The notes under the pieces were generated by a model. That model saw only the letters and a list, made by a program, of their open reading frames with translations. It ran no database searches and was not told where the DNA came from. From assembly GCA_009993955.1 (NCBI GenBank), contig JAACSL010000022.1, positions 19,271 to 83,270 of the forward strand: a DNA stretch of 64,000 nucleotides. The letters are read 5' to 3'. The position numbers and the translations under genes were made by a program. Positions 1 through 10,061 of this stretch are shown piece after piece. Numbering within the stretch: the first letter of the stretch is position 1; every line of letters begins with the position of its first letter. The DNA is from Paraglaciecola sp. GTDB lineage: Bacteria > Pseudomonadota > Gammaproteobacteria > Enterobacterales > Alteromonadaceae.

Positions 1-823
1 GACTGACTTGTAAGGCAACATCACCCTTTGTTGCAACGCTCTGATTGCCACTTACGGGCCATATCGACACTTGCCAATTGTTGCCCCGTGCTTGTATGAC
101 GAGATTGACTTTTTCGCCTACCGCATAACTTTGACTGCTTTGCACTTGAGCCAGCGACTGTTTTGTTAAGGGTAAGTCGACGACATTATTTGGCGTACTT
201 TGTGTGCTTAGCTTTGCAGTCAGGCTGGGGTTGTCGATGCTCAAACGCAGATTGTTGCCCGCTAATTCCAGCACGTTGGCACTTAACTTGAATGTTACCG
301 GCGCAGACACATTTGTTGGCGAGACAACTTGAGCCGCACTCCTCGTGTTGTCTTTACCTTGCACAGCACTCAGTGTCTGACTCAACTGGGTGGCTGGCAA
401 AGTTAACAGTCGTTTTGCGATTTCAGGGGAAAGCACGAAGCTTGTTGGTGTTGAGGTGGCAGTGGAAGTTGTGAGGGAATTTACGCTACCACCAGCAAGA
501 CCTGGTTGGCTTGAATTGGCAGTTGGTGCAAGATAAAACTGCAGTTGCGCCCTACCATCATTAGTTAATTTCAGTTGGTAAGTTTGCCCAGATACTACGC
601 TGCCCTGCAATGCGCCACTATTTACGACCACGGGTGGAAGGCGTTTAAACAAGGACAGGGGACTGCTTGGGGCTGGGCTTGAAAGACTTATTTGATTGGC
701 ACCCAGTTGTTTGACAATAACCTCAATCGCCTCACGAGCGGCCACTGAGTCAGGCGCGACTTGGCTTAGCTGTGTTAACGCTTGGCTAAGTTGGGTGCGA
801 ATTGTCAAAGGAATGTCTGTCAT
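1..823 (-). CDS. FliK-like flagellar hook-length-control family protein, N-terminal part (runs off the window)
   Basis: An uninterrupted minus-strand frame opens at an ATG at 823 and runs off the left edge, giving about 274 residues. The start is MTDIPLTIRTQLSQAL, followed by low-complexity Ser/Thr/Gln/Pro-rich sequence with few charged residues. There is no signal peptide or membrane segment. This composition is typical of the N-terminal and linker regions of FliK-family proteins, whose conserved domain is C-terminal and would lie outside the window. In Alteromonadales a FliK-like gene commonly lies divergent to ccmA, as here. The family name therefore rests on composition and neighbourhood, because the diagnostic domain is not visible. 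No convincing Shine-Dalgarno sequence precedes the ATG. Confidence 0.6.
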   Translation of the reverse strand, partial: MTDIPLTIRTQLSQALTQLSQVAPDSVAAREAIEVIVKQLGANQISLSSPAPSSPLSLFKRLPPVVVNSGALQGSVVSGQTYQLKLTNDGRAQLQFYLAPTANSSQPGLAGGSVNSLTTSTATSTPTSFVLSPEIAKRLLTLPATQLSQTLSAVQGKDNTRSAAQVVSPTNVSAPVTFKLSANVLELAGNNLRLSIDNPSLTAKLSTQSTPNNVVDLPLTKQSLAQVQSSQSYAVGEKVNLVIQARGNNWQVSIWPVSGNQSVATKGDVALQVS

Positions 824-1046
824 AGTGGGGTTATCGACCCAAGTCCCAGCTCATTAAAATTTATCTTGTTTACTTACTGTAGAGGAAAAATCGCTTCAGG
901 TCGCGATCAAAATCCGCCCCGTGTACTGACATATTAGTGGCGATGTAGATGGATTTATTTTGTCACAATTTGTCGTAATTTATTCACGTGAAAGGTAGGT
1001 ATCACCTAGCCCTTATGCTAACATCCTGTCCACTTTTATTCTTGCT

Positions 1047-1688
1047 TTGAGTGCAGTTTTGGTCGTACTGAGTGCCCATAATTTATCCCTCGTAAAAGGT
1101 GAGCGATTATTGTTTGAACAGATTAATTTTTCAGTCAACGCTGGCAATCTGTTGTACATCACAGGCCCGAATGGCGCAGGCAAAACGAGTCTGTTACGCA
1201 CCTTATGTGGATTTAGCCAAGGGGAACACGGTGAAGTCCGTTTTTTGCAGCAAAATATTCAAGATTGTGCTCCCTTATTTCAACAAAAACTGGTGTATTT
1301 TGGCCACAAAGCAGGGTTAAACGCCCAGCTCAGCGCATTGGAAAATCTGGTTTTTTGGTGCCGATTGCATGCCGTTGCAGCACAAGAAACCGACATTTAT
1401 GCGGTATTAGCCGATCTGAATTTGCTCGGATTGGAGGATATTGCCGTGAGTAAGTTGTCTGCCGGACAGCAACGGCGAGTTGCCTTGGCAAGACTGTGGC
1501 TAAAACAACAAGCGAATTTATGGATCTTAGATGAGCCGTTTACCGCCCTTGATAAACAAGGCATTGCTTTACTCAATACCAAAATGCTGGCTTTTTTAAA
1601 CGCTGGAGGGGCGATTGTAACTACCTCACATCAAGCCCTGAGTCCTCAACAAAAGTATCAAGAATTACACTTGGAGTATCGCTGGTGA
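1047..1688 (+). CDS. ccmA: CcmA, haem-exporter ABC ATPase for cytochrome c maturation
   Basis: ATPase of the CcmAB(CD) complex, which releases holo-CcmE for cytochrome c biogenesis at the cytoplasmic membrane. The 213-residue length is normal for CcmA. Walker A GPNGAGKT is at about residues 40-47, the signature LSAGQQRRVALARL near 137, and Walker B LWILDEP near 157. The start is uncertain: no ATG is in frame, and TTG at 1047 or TTG at 1059 are the available choices. The stop overlaps the GTG start of ccmB by 4 bp, so the genes are translationally coupled. It is first in an operon reading through ccmI to mlaA. Confidence 0.95.
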   Translation: MSAVLVVLSAHNLSLVKGERLLFEQINFSVNAGNLLYITGPNGAGKTSLLRTLCGFSQGEHGEVRFLQQNIQDCAPLFQQKLVYFGHKAGLNAQLSALENLVFWCRLHAVAAQETDIYAVLADLNLLGLEDIAVSKLSAGQQRRVALARLWLKQQANLWILDEPFTALDKQGIALLNTKMLAFLNAGGAIVTTSHQALSPQQKYQELHLEYRW

Positions 1689-2350
1689 GTGCCATAAGGG
1701 CCCTGTTGTATCGTGAATTTGCCCTTGCCTATCGGCAACGCAGCGAATTATTACAACCTCTGATATTTTTTGTCATGGTGATTAGCTTATTTCCTTTGGC
1801 CGTTGGGCCGGCCCCACAGACCTTGCAAATGATTGGCCCTGGGGTGATATGGGTGGCGGCAATTTTGTCATCGTTAATGGGCTTGGAACGAATGTTTCGA
1901 GACGATTATCATGACGGCAGTTTAGAACAACTGCTAATCAGTAGTCGGTCTTTGAGCCTGCTAAGCCTAACCAAAGTGTTGGCACATTGGCTGAGCAGCA
2001 TAGTGCCCTTGATTGTATTGTCACCCTTACTCGCCTTGTTTTTGCATTTAAGTGTGGAAATGTATTGGGCCTTACTCGCTACTTTACTCTTGGGCACACC
2101 TGTTATCAGTTTAGTTGGCGCCATAGCGGTAGGCTTAACGGTTGGCTTAAGTAGGGGCGGGGTGTTATTGGCGCTGTTGCTCGTGCCGGTTTTTATTCCC
2201 TTATTGATTTTTGCGACATCGGCAGTGAATGCTGCAGCCATGCAATTACCGTATACTGGGCATTTAGCGATTATTGCCGCCATGTTATTGTTGGCCTTAG
2301 CCTTGGCACCTTTTGCCATTGCCTATGCTTTGAGAGTGAGTCTGTCCTGA
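1685..2350 (+). CDS. ccmB: CcmB, haem-exporter permease
   Basis: Integral-membrane partner of CcmA in the ABC complex that powers release of CcmE-haem from CcmC. The 221-residue protein has about six hydrophobic segments, a normal size for CcmB, and begins MSAIRALLYREFALAYRQRS with the usual cytoplasmic charged N-terminus. It starts at GTG within the ccmA stop (4-bp overlap), and its TGA shares one base with the ATG of ccmC. The gene order and length make the assignment secure. Confidence 0.95.
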   Translation: MSAIRALLYREFALAYRQRSELLQPLIFFVMVISLFPLAVGPAPQTLQMIGPGVIWVAAILSSLMGLERMFRDDYHDGSLEQLLISSRSLSLLSLTKVLAHWLSSIVPLIVLSPLLALFLHLSVEMYWALLATLLLGTPVISLVGAIAVGLTVGLSRGGVLLALLLVPVFIPLLIFATSAVNAAAMQLPYTGHLAIIAAMLLLALALAPFAIAYALRVSLS

Positions 2351-3132
2351 TGTGGAAATGGTTACATCCCTACGCCAAAACAGAGCGTTGTTACGCCCTA
2401 TGTCAGCGTTTATTGCCGTGGTTCAGTGTATTGGGTCTAGTGAGTCTGGTGATAGGCTGTGTCTGGGGCTTGGCGTTTGCCCCAAGCGACTACCAGCAGG
2501 GTGATTCGTACCGCATTATTTTCATTCATGTGCCCAGCGCTATTCTGTCAAAGGCGATGTATAGCGGCATGGCCGCTGCCGCTTTTATCGGCTTGGTGTG
2601 GCAAGTAAAAACGGCTTTTATGGCGATGATAGCGATGGCCCCGATTGGCGCCATGGTGACTTTTGTGTCTCTTATCACCGGCGCAGCCTGGGGCAAACCC
2701 ATGTGGGGTACTTGGTGGGAATGGGATGCGCGACTGACGTCGCAATTGATTTTATTATTTTTATTTTTAGGTGTGATTGCCTTGTATAAATCGTTTAACG
2801 ACGTGCAACAGGCGGGCAAGGCAGCAGGTGTGATGGCCTTAGTGGGGATCATCAATCTACCGATCATTCATTATTCTGTAGAATGGTGGAACACCTTGCA
2901 TCAGGGGGCAACGATTCTAAAGATGGGTAAACCGTCAATGCCACCTGACATGTTGCAACCTTTGTTATTTTGCATTGTCAGTTGGATGTTAGTGTGTGCG
3001 GCGATTTTTTTGCTGGCCTTACAAAATGAAATTTTGCGCCGTGACATAAGACGACCCTGGGTAATTCACTTGGTCAAGGGTAAAAATATCGGTACTGCAC
3101 AGCTTGGCAGTACGTCACGAGGACAGATCTAA
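2350..3132 (+). CDS. ccmC: CcmC, haem-handling membrane protein
   Basis: Loads haem onto CcmE at the periplasmic face of the inner membrane. The 260-residue protein has about six membrane segments and the tryptophan-rich haem-handling motif WGTWWEWDARLT at residues 120-130. Flanking histidines that would serve as haem ligands lie in FIHVPSA (His60) and in the loop IHYSVEWWNTLHQG. It starts in the TGATG overlap with ccmB and is followed two bases later by ccmD. Confidence 0.97.
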   Translation: MWKWLHPYAKTERCYALCQRLLPWFSVLGLVSLVIGCVWGLAFAPSDYQQGDSYRIIFIHVPSAILSKAMYSGMAAAAFIGLVWQVKTAFMAMIAMAPIGAMVTFVSLITGAAWGKPMWGTWWEWDARLTSQLILLFLFLGVIALYKSFNDVQQAGKAAGVMALVGIINLPIIHYSVEWWNTLHQGATILKMGKPSMPPDMLQPLLFCIVSWMLVCAAIFLLALQNEILRRDIRRPWVIHLVKGKNIGTAQLGSTSRGQI

Positions 3133-3134
3133 GT

Positions 3135-3365
3135 ATGCAGTTTGACAGTATCAATGCCTTCTTTGCCATGGGTGGTTACGGCCTTTACGTGTGGTTATCG
3201 TTTGGCTTGGGATTACTGAGTATGGCTTTGTTATGGGGCAGTGCTTGGCTAAGCAAAAAGCGCTTGTTGCAACAGGTAGTTATTGAACAAGCTAGGCAGA
3301 CCAGAATAAATCAAGCGCGCCAAGCCGCCAACAATCATGACGGCAAAAATGAGCAACAAAACTAA
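3135..3365 (+). CDS. ccmD: CcmD, small membrane subunit of the CcmABC complex
   Basis: A 76-residue protein with one transmembrane segment (about residues 15-37) and a basic, Gln/Arg/Asn-rich cytoplasmic tail, the normal architecture of CcmD. CcmD is needed for release of haem-loaded CcmE from CcmABC. It lies 2 bp after ccmC and 21 bp before ccmE, in the canonical position. Sequence conservation in this family is low, so the call leans on size, topology and gene order. Confidence 0.9.
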   Translation: MQFDSINAFFAMGGYGLYVWLSFGLGLLSMALLWGSAWLSKKRLLQQVVIEQARQTRINQARQAANNHDGKNEQQN

Positions 3366-3386
3366 ATAACCTGACGTAGATAAACC

Positions 3387-3884
3387 ATGAACCCAAGAAG
3401 ACAACAACGCCTCATAGCCGTGTCAGCCATCGTTGTGGCAGTGAGTATGGCCATCGGTTTGACCCTGTATGCCCTGAGTCAAAGTATTGATTTGTTCTAT
3501 ACCCCCTCTGAAATTATCGATGGCAAACAAGGTAATGTGCCAGAGATTGGTCAACGTTTGCGCATTGGCGGTATGGTGGTGCCCGGCAGCGTAAAACGCG
3601 ACCAAAGCTCCTTGGCCGTCAGTTTTGATTTAGTGGATACCGGTCCGATTGTCACCGTAAGTTATAAGGGAATCTTGCCTGATTTGTTTAGAGAAGGGCA
3701 AGGCATTATCGCCACCGGCATACTCCGTGACCGTCATCATATCGACGCTCATGAAGTGTTGGCCAAACATGACGAAGACTATATGCCACCTGAATTGGCT
3801 GAAAAAATGAAAGGGATTAAACATATCAAGCCCGCAGAGGCGGATTATTCAAAACCGGCTGAAGCCAACAGTACAGGATATTGA
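3387..3884 (+). CDS. ccmE: CcmE, periplasmic haem chaperone
   Basis: Membrane-anchored OB-fold protein that binds haem covalently and hands it to CcmF/H. One N-terminal anchor (about residues 9-31) is followed by the periplasmic domain. The haem-binding motif [13 protein letters not shown] is intact, with His128 as the covalent ligand and Tyr132 as the axial ligand. The tail after about residue 145 is flexible and rich in Lys, Ala and Glu. Length is 165 residues. The TGA overlaps the ATG of ccmF by 4 bp. Confidence 0.97.
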   Translation: MNPRRQQRLIAVSAIVVAVSMAIGLTLYALSQSIDLFYTPSEIIDGKQGNVPEIGQRLRIGGMVVPGSVKRDQSSLAVSFDLVDTGPIVTVSYKGILPDLFREGQGIIATGILRDRHHIDAHEVLAKHDEDYMPPELAEKMKGIKHIKPAEADYSKPAEANSTGY

Positions 3885-5890
3885 TGATGTTAGCTGAACT
3901 GGGTAATGTTTCCTTAGTATTGGCCTTATTGATGGCGATAACCCTAGCCATCTACCCCATGTGGGGTGCATACAAACAACATGCACAATTAATGGCCATG
4001 GCAAAACCTTTGGCCATTGGTATGTTTTTATTTACCGTATTTGCCTATGTATGTTTGACTCACGCTTTTTTAAATGATGACTTCTCCCTTGCCTACGTGG
4101 CGAATACTTCGAACAGTACCCTGCCTATTTATTACAAATACACGGCAGTGTGGGGTGGGCATGAGGGTTCATTTTTATTGTGGGTGTTGATTTTTTCCGC
4201 ATGGACAGTGGCTGTTGCTTTATTCAGTCGCGGCATTCCTTTGGCGATGGTAGCAAGAGTGCTGGCGATATTGGGGTTTGTGGGTAGCGGTTTCTATTTG
4301 TTTATGTTGTTAACCTCTAACCCTTTTGATCGCTTATTGCCGTTTTTTCCGGTGGACGGCAAAGACTTAAACCCCTTACTGCAAGATGTTGGCATGATCA
4401 TCCATCCCCCCATGCTTTACATGGGTTACGTGGGGTTTTCTGTGGCCTTTGCTTTTGCCTTAGCTGCCTTAATATCTGGCAAGTTAGATTCAACCTGGGC
4501 GCGCTGGTCGCGTCCATGGACTTTGGCCGCCTGGTCTTTCTTAACGGTGGGGATAGCCTTGGGAAGTTGGTGGGCTTATTACGAACTCGGTTGGGGCGGA
4601 TGGTGGTTTTGGGATCCGGTGGAAAACGCCTCTTTCATGCCGTGGTTAGTGGGTACGGCCCTTATTCACAGTTTGGCTGTGACCGAAAAACGCAAAGTCT
4701 TTAAAGCCTGGACTGTTTTGCTGGCGATTGCCGCTTTTTCCTTGAGTCTACTGGGGACGTTTTTGGTGCGCTCAGGTATTTTGGTCTCGGTGCATTCCTT
4801 TGCCAGTGATCCAAGTCGTGGTTTATTTATTCTTGGTTTATTGGTGGTGATCATCGGCGGTTCATTGGCTTTGTTTGCCTTCAGAGGCGCTCAATTGCGT
4901 GGCGTGGGCAACTACCGTTTGTTTTCCCGTGAAGTTCTGCTCATGGGTAACAACGTGTTTTTAAGTGCCGCCACTTTGGTGGTGTTGTTGGGCACGTTAT
5001 TGCCCTTGGTTCATAAAGAACTGGGACTCGGTTCTATTTCCATTGGTGCACCATTTTTCAACCAAATGTTCACTTACCTCATTGTGCCTTTTGTGTTTTT
5101 TATGGGCATTGGACCGCTGTCGCGTTGGAAAAGCCAAAGTGCCCAAGCCTTGTACAAACAGATGTTGATTGCGCTGGGGTTGAGTATCAGTGCCGCGTTG
5201 TTGATCAATGCCAGTTTCAGTGAAATGTCTTATTTAGCCGTGCTTGGCGTGGTATTGAGTGGCTGGATTGTGGTGAGCACGGTTTTTGAAATTGTGCAGC
5301 GCACTCAGCCTTTGCAACAAACTCAGCAACTTTCCTTGTGGCAGAGTTTAGCCACACTAAGTCGCAGTCACTGGGGCATGGTGAGCGGACACTTAGGTTT
5401 TGCAGTTACCCTTATTGGCATCAGTTTAGTGAGTGCCTACAGTGTGGAACGTAACGTACGTATGGCCGTAGGTGATGAATTAGAATTACAAGGCTATCGC
5501 TTTGTATTTGATCGCGTGAGTCAGATCCAAGGCCCCAATTACAGCGCTGACCGCGGCCATATTGTTGTGTGGCAAGATGCTAAGCAAGTAGCTGATTTAG
5601 AAGCAGAAAAACGTTTTTATCCGGTGCAACGCAATAGTATGACTGAAGCGGGCATTGACAGTGGTATCACCCGCGACCTGTTTGTTGCATTGGGTGAACC
5701 CCTCGAAAACGGCGATTGGGCACTACGCATTTACGTTAAACCCTTTGTCAATTGGATATGGCTTGGCGCGCTGATCATGGCGTTTGGTGGTGTGTTGTCC
5801 ATCAGTGATCGACGTTATCGTATGGCTAAATTAGCCAGCAAAACTCAGCCACAAGTTATGCACAAAAACCTTGAAGAGCAGCCATCATGA
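3881..5890 (+). CDS. ccmF: CcmF, cytochrome c haem-lyase large subunit
   Basis: Transfers haem from CcmE to apocytochrome c together with CcmH and CcmI. The 669-residue polytopic protein carries the WWD haem-handling motif [18 protein letters not shown] at about residues 238-255 and the conserved region [14 protein letters not shown] near 90-103. A large periplasmic loop precedes the last membrane segment, as in other CcmF proteins. It is coupled to ccmE upstream and ccmG downstream by 4-bp overlaps. Confidence 0.98.
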   Translation: MMMLAELGNVSLVLALLMAITLAIYPMWGAYKQHAQLMAMAKPLAIGMFLFTVFAYVCLTHAFLNDDFSLAYVANTSNSTLPIYYKYTAVWGGHEGSFLLWVLIFSAWTVAVALFSRGIPLAMVARVLAILGFVGSGFYLFMLLTSNPFDRLLPFFPVDGKDLNPLLQDVGMIIHPPMLYMGYVGFSVAFAFALAALISGKLDSTWARWSRPWTLAAWSFLTVGIALGSWWAYYELGWGGWWFWDPVENASFMPWLVGTALIHSLAVTEKRKVFKAWTVLLAIAAFSLSLLGTFLVRSGILVSVHSFASDPSRGLFILGLLVVIIGGSLALFAFRGAQLRGVGNYRLFSREVLLMGNNVFLSAATLVVLLGTLLPLVHKELGLGSISIGAPFFNQMFTYLIVPFVFFMGIGPLSRWKSQSAQALYKQMLIALGLSISAALLINASFSEMSYLAVLGVVLSGWIVVSTVFEIVQRTQPLQQTQQLSLWQSLATLSRSHWGMVSGHLGFAVTLIGISLVSAYSVERNVRMAVGDELELQGYRFVFDRVSQIQGPNYSADRGHIVVWQDAKQVADLEAEKRFYPVQRNSMTEAGIDSGITRDLFVALGEPLENGDWALRIYVKPFVNWIWLGALIMAFGGVLSISDRRYRMAKLASKTQPQVMHKNLEEQPS

Positions 5891-6462
5891 AAAAATTTAT
5901 GATCTTTGGCCTGCCCCTGTTTGCCTTTGTGGCTTTATTGGTGTTTTTGTACAAAGGGCTTTTTTCCGACCCACGTGAACTCGAATCAAGTTTGTTACAG
6001 CAAACAGTTCCCCATTTTAACCTGCCTAATCTGATGCAAGTAGATGAAACATTTAACCAAGACGTATTTTTAGGCAAAGTTACTTTGTTAAATGTATGGG
6101 GCGTGTGGTGTATCACCTGCGCCATCGAACTACCCTATCTGACGCAATTGCGGCAAGAGGGCAAACACATTGTTGGTCTTTATTATGATCAAGACATCGA
6201 CCCTGATTTTGGGCAAAAAACCGTGCAAAGAGTACAACAAGAGGTGCAGCAAAAACTCGCACAACTGGGTAATCCTTATGCGTTTAATATATTTGATGTG
6301 AAGCGTAATTTGTCGCTTGATTTAGGCGTGACAGGGGCGCCAGAGACCTTTTTGATTGACCAACACGGGCGGATTGTTTTACATCACATTGGTGATTTAA
6401 ACCCACGTATTTGGGACAAGAAGTTTGCGTCTGTGTACGCTGGTTTGGTAGGTGCACAGTGA
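5887..6462 (+). CDS. ccmG: CcmG/DsbE, thiol-disulfide oxidoreductase for cytochrome c maturation
   Basis: Membrane-anchored thioredoxin-fold protein that reduces the CXXCH thiols of apocytochrome c. It has an N-terminal anchor (about residues 5-23), the active site WGVWCITCAIELPYL with Cys75 and Cys78, and a cis-Pro-type region VTGAPETFLID downstream. The CXXC dipeptide is Ile-Thr, where E. coli DsbE has Pro-Thr. Length 191 residues is normal. The stop overlaps the GTG start of ccmH. Confidence 0.95.
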   Translation: MKKFMIFGLPLFAFVALLVFLYKGLFSDPRELESSLLQQTVPHFNLPNLMQVDETFNQDVFLGKVTLLNVWGVWCITCAIELPYLTQLRQEGKHIVGLYYDQDIDPDFGQKTVQRVQQEVQQKLAQLGNPYAFNIFDVKRNLSLDLGVTGAPETFLIDQHGRIVLHHIGDLNPRIWDKKFASVYAGLVGAQ

Positions 6463-6920
6463 GATTTTTAGCCATGGCAAGCCGTTTTTCCGTCCTGTGT
6501 TTTTGTGCCTTATGGAGTGTAGCTCTGCTGGCCAGTGAAGACGCCTATAAATTCGATAATGGGGCGCAGCATGCCACCTTCATTGAGTTGACCAAAGCAT
6601 TACGCTGTCCGAAGTGTCAAAATCAAAATCTAGCCGATTCCGATGCCATGATTGCCCAAGATTTAAAACGTAAAGTGCACGAGTTGATTTTACAAGGGCA
6701 AAGTTCGGAGCAAATTATTCACTTCATGAAACAGCGTTATGGTGACTTTGTTTATTATCAGCCCCCGGTTAATCCCACCACAATATGGCTGTGGATTTTA
6801 CCGATAGGATTTATTCTAGCGGCAGGGGGTGCAGTAATTTTTAGCCAGCGTAAAGGCAGCACTCAGCTCAGTGATGAGCAAGCCAAACATGCACAAACTT
6901 TGTTGGAGAAAGACGATTGA
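6459..6920 (+). CDS. ccmH: CcmH, apocytochrome c thiol-handling subunit
   Basis: Periplasmic, membrane-anchored partner of CcmF/CcmI that presents reduced apocytochrome c. The conserved motif LRCPKCQNQNLADSDA holds the active cysteines (about residues 50 and 53). A signal or anchor is at the N-terminus and a second membrane segment at about 108-128. I chose GTG 6459 because it gives the common 4-bp overlap with ccmG and a proper signal sequence. The frame is open further upstream to 6411, but that would bury the signal peptide. It is followed by ccmI with a 4-bp overlap. Confidence 0.95.
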   Translation: MRFLAMASRFSVLCFCALWSVALLASEDAYKFDNGAQHATFIELTKALRCPKCQNQNLADSDAMIAQDLKRKVHELILQGQSSEQIIHFMKQRYGDFVYYQPPVNPTTIWLWILPIGFILAAGGAVIFSQRKGSTQLSDEQAKHAQTLLEKDD

Positions 6921-8167
6921 GCGCTTTTATATTCGGAACGATCGGTCTTTGTCTGGCGGCAGTGCTATTGGCGGCCCTACCATGGCTGAGCAAGGTATTA
7001 TTTAAACGCGGCGACGAACTCACCAATACACGATTGATTAAACAACGCTTGCTGGAACTGCAAAGTGAAGAGCAGCAAGGCTTGCTTAGTGCTAGCGACC
7101 GACTTCAAGCTGAAAATGAACTCAAGCTTGCGTTACTTGATGAAAATACCAGCCAGCAAACAAGTGCTAAACCGTTAAGCATGCTGCTTTGGTTGGGGGT
7201 GGTGTTTGCCATTGCTATTGCCACAGTGGTGTATTATCGCGCTAATCAGCTTCCTGCTTTGCTCGAATGGCAAGCGGCGGTGGATCGTTTGCCTGAGCTA
7301 GGTCAGCGCATTGTGCAAAAAAACGATGCCAGCATCACCGCCAAAGATTTACAAGATTTCAGCTTGGGTTTGCGCACGCGTTTACAAAAAGAGCCTAACG
7401 ATGCGGTAGGTTGGTTATTGCTGGGCCGAGTATGGGCGGCACTCGATCGTTTTGACATGGCTACCGATGCATTTGAAAAGTCATTGGCGATTAATCCAAA
7501 TAGCGTAGGTGCGTTGCAAAGCTTTAGCCAAGTTTTGATCATGAGCAATGAGGAAGGCAGCTTGTTACGCGCCAAACGAGTACTGCAGCATTTGTTGTCG
7601 ATAGACACCACAAACATTAACGCAATGGGTTCATTGGCAATAGTCGCGACTGAGTTGGGTGACCGCCAGTTAGCCTTGGCAAACTGGCAACAACTGCGCA
7701 GTATTTTGCCCAGTGACGACGCGAATTATGCCATGGTTAGCCAGCGCATTGCTGAGCTACAACAGGCAAACATCAGTCAAGCCGGGCCCACAACGGCGTC
7801 AACAAACAGCGAAGTTGGTGGCTTTGTGATTACCGTTAAGCTCGCTGCAGCGCTGCAAGACAAGTTACCAAAATCGGGTACGGTCTACGTGTTTGCTCAA
7901 GATCCGAGTGGGCAGGTGCGTATGCCGGCAGCAGTGGTAAAAATACCCCTTAGCAGTTTTCCGCAAACGATTGAATTAACCGAAAACAACGCCATGATGC
8001 CAAGCTACACCTTAGCTAATCTGCAACAAGCAAAGTTGGTGGCGCGTATCTCGGTGGATGATAATGTGGCCGCGGCACCAGGAGAATTACAAGGCGAGAC
8101 AGTTGCGCCCTTTGTAGCTGGGCAAACAAGTGAACAGACGATTTTAATTGATAAGGAACTACTGTGA
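6917..8167 (+). CDS. ccmI: CcmI, TPR-containing apocytochrome c chaperone
   Basis: Binds the C-terminal helix of apocytochrome c and delivers it to CcmF/H. The 416-residue protein has membrane segments at about residues 4-24 and 92-112, then TPR repeats at about 150-270 (for example WLLLGRVWAALDRFDMATDA), and a C-terminal periplasmic domain from about 295 onward. The start is TTG at 6917, overlapping the ccmH stop. It is the last maturation gene, and mlaA follows with a 4-bp overlap. Confidence 0.93.
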   Translation: MSAFIFGTIGLCLAAVLLAALPWLSKVLFKRGDELTNTRLIKQRLLELQSEEQQGLLSASDRLQAENELKLALLDENTSQQTSAKPLSMLLWLGVVFAIAIATVVYYRANQLPALLEWQAAVDRLPELGQRIVQKNDASITAKDLQDFSLGLRTRLQKEPNDAVGWLLLGRVWAALDRFDMATDAFEKSLAINPNSVGALQSFSQVLIMSNEEGSLLRAKRVLQHLLSIDTTNINAMGSLAIVATELGDRQLALANWQQLRSILPSDDANYAMVSQRIAELQQANISQAGPTTASTNSEVGGFVITVKLAAALQDKLPKSGTVYVFAQDPSGQVRMPAAVVKIPLSSFPQTIELTENNAMMPSYTLANLQQAKLVARISVDDNVAAAPGELQGETVAPFVAGQTSEQTILIDKELL

Positions 8168-8943
8168 ATAAAAGTGTAATGGCGTTGGCACTTATGGCTT
8201 TGGTGATGCTGGGAGGCTGTGCCTCAAAGCAAGTGGCGCAAGAGCAGGCCAACACCACCAATACTAGAAGTTATGATGATCCCAAAGATCCATTTGAATC
8301 AGTCAACCGCTCCATTTATGACTTTAACTTTGATGTACTGGATGCTTATATTTTGCGCCCTGTCGCCGTTGTCTATGCAGACTACATGCCAGGTTTTGCG
8401 CGCACAGGTTTGCACAATATGGCACTGAACTTAGAAGAGCCATCGAATACCATCAATAATCTGTTGCAAGGTAAAGTCAGTGACAGTTTTGTCAGTCTGG
8501 GACGTTTTTTAGTTAACAGTACAGTTGGTTTATTGGGGGCGATTGATGTGGCTCAAGAAATTGGCATGGGCCGTAAAGAGGAAGAGTTTGGCGAAGTGCT
8601 GGGTCGTTGGGGCTTGGGCACTGGACCTTATTTGATGCTCCCAGCCATGGGACCCAATGATATTCGTAGCGGCGTGGGTGATGTGGTGGACACGGCTTAC
8701 TTCCCCCTTGAAGGGCTAAACATCTATTTTTCTATCCTGCGTACTGGTATCAAAGTGCTCGAAACCCGAGCGAATTTAATTCAGCAAGAGGGACAACTCA
8801 ACTCCTCTGCCGACCCCTATACTTTTGTCAAAAGTGCCTATTTTCAAAATCTTGAATACCGGGTAAACGACGGTGTAGTGGAGCAAAGCAGAGAAGAAGA
8901 AGCGTTGGATGAAGATATCGATGCTTATTTGGATGGTTTGTAG
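8164..8943 (+). CDS. mlaA: MlaA (VacJ) outer-membrane lipoprotein of phospholipid retrograde transport
   Basis: Outer-membrane component of the Mla pathway, which removes surface-exposed phospholipid and passes it to MlaC. The signal peptide ends in lipobox LGGC (Cys19). The MlaA domain starts at DPFESVNRSIYDFN and includes the EEPSNTINNLLQGK segment; length 259 is normal. It starts at GTG 8164 inside the ccmI stop codon, so it is co-transcribed with the ccm genes although its function is unrelated. A terminator follows at 8974. Confidence 0.95.
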   Translation: MNKSVMALALMALVMLGGCASKQVAQEQANTTNTRSYDDPKDPFESVNRSIYDFNFDVLDAYILRPVAVVYADYMPGFARTGLHNMALNLEEPSNTINNLLQGKVSDSFVSLGRFLVNSTVGLLGAIDVAQEIGMGRKEEEFGEVLGRWGLGTGPYLMLPAMGPNDIRSGVGDVVDTAYFPLEGLNIYFSILRTGIKVLETRANLIQQEGQLNSSADPYTFVKSAYFQNLEYRVNDGVVEQSREEEALDEDIDAYLDGL

Positions 8944-8973
8944 ATTAATGTAGTTGATAAAAATTCGCTCAAT

Positions 8974-9005
8974 AAAAGGGGAGAAGGTAAACCCTATCCC
9001 CTTTT
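8974..9005 (+). terminator. Rho-independent terminator after mlaA, probably bidirectional
   Basis: AAAAGGGG (8974-8981) pairs with CCCCTTTT (8998-9005) across a 16-base loop that can itself form a short AGG/CCT stem. The arms supply T runs in both directions, so it can end the ccm-mlaA transcript and also the galE transcript converging from the right. Confidence 0.75.
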
Positions 9006-9045
9006 ATGTTGGTAGTTCTACAGTTTGACGGATCTCCCCAAGAAC

Positions 9046-10059
9046 TCAATACCCGTCTGGATTACTGGATTGCCACTTCCATGAGTCGCGGCACATTTCA
9101 GCTAAGCCTCGTTCGGCACGCCAATTCAGTTGCTCGGCGGCATAGGCTGGATCAGCGTAACAGGCTGCCACGTCTCCGCTGCGGCGTGGCACAATTTTGT
9201 AAGGCACTTTTTGACCACTTTGCTTCTCAAATTCTTTGACCATGTCTAATACACTGTACCCTTGCCCAGTACCCAAATTATAGGTGACCAAACCAACTTT
9301 CCCTGTCAGCTTTTCTAAGGCTTTTAGGTGGCCTGCAGCCAAGTCTTCAACATGAATGTAGTCTCTTACACCTGTGCCATCGTGGGTGGCATAGTCGTTA
9401 CCAAAAACAGATAAAAACTCACGTTTGCCGGTAGCAACTTGGGTAATAAACGGCATTAAGTTATTGGGGATGCCATTAGGGTTCTCTCCAATACGTCCAG
9501 AAGGATGAGCCCCCGCCGGATTAAAATAACGCAAAATGGCAATGTTCCAGCTGGGATTGGATTTATATAAATCTGTTAATACATGCTCCACCATGAGCTT
9601 AGACATGCCGTAAGGATTGGTTGGGTGGCCAGTGGGCATATCTTCTTTAAGTGGCAAAGCCACCGGGTCGCCATACACAGTAGCAGATGAACTGAATACC
9701 AAGTTTGTTACCCCAGCGGCTTGCATGGCTTCGCACAGGGTTAAGGTGCCATAGACGTTGTTGTGATAATAACTTAAGGGTTTTTCTACTGACTCACCCA
9801 CGGCTTTTAGCCCAGCAAAATGAATAACCGCGTCTATTTTATCTTCACTGAATACTTGTTTGAGTATGGCGGCGTCGCGAATATCCCCTTCGACAAACTT
9901 GGCCTGTTTACCGGTCAACTCGGCAACACGACGCAAGGATTCAGGGGAAGAGTTACACAGATTATCCAGAACGATAACCTGATGGCCGGTCTCTAGCAGT
10001 TGCAAAACGGTGTGGCTACCAATATAACCTGCACCACCTGTGACGAGGATCGTCTGCAT
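9046..10059 (-). CDS. galE: GalE, UDP-glucose 4-epimerase
   Basis: Interconverts UDP-glucose and UDP-galactose in the cytoplasm using tightly bound NAD. The 337-residue SDR-family enzyme has the nucleotide-binding motif [12 protein letters not shown] at residues 6-17, a catalytic Ser region [10 protein letters not shown], and the YGMSK catalytic Tyr/Lys pair. It probably supplies UDP-Gal (or UDP-GalNAc) for the surface glycan encoded to its right, alongside ugd and galU at the far end of that locus. The small membrane-protein gene lies 2 bp upstream, suggesting co-transcription. Confidence 0.96.
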   Translation of the reverse strand: MQTILVTGGAGYIGSHTVLQLLETGHQVIVLDNLCNSSPESLRRVAELTGKQAKFVEGDIRDAAILKQVFSEDKIDAVIHFAGLKAVGESVEKPLSYYHNNVYGTLTLCEAMQAAGVTNLVFSSSATVYGDPVALPLKEDMPTGHPTNPYGMSKLMVEHVLTDLYKSNPSWNIAILRYFNPAGAHPSGRIGENPNGIPNNLMPFITQVATGKREFLSVFGNDYATHDGTGVRDYIHVEDLAAGHLKALEKLTGKVGLVTYNLGTGQGYSVLDMVKEFEKQSGQKVPYKIVPRRSGDVAACYADPAYAAEQLNWRAERGLAEMCRDSWKWQSSNPDGY

Positions 10060-10061
10060 GT

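Noticed and set aside
9006..9239. A plus-strand frame following the mlaA terminator
   Set aside because: It overlaps the C-terminus of galE, which is intact and conserved to its stop at 9046.
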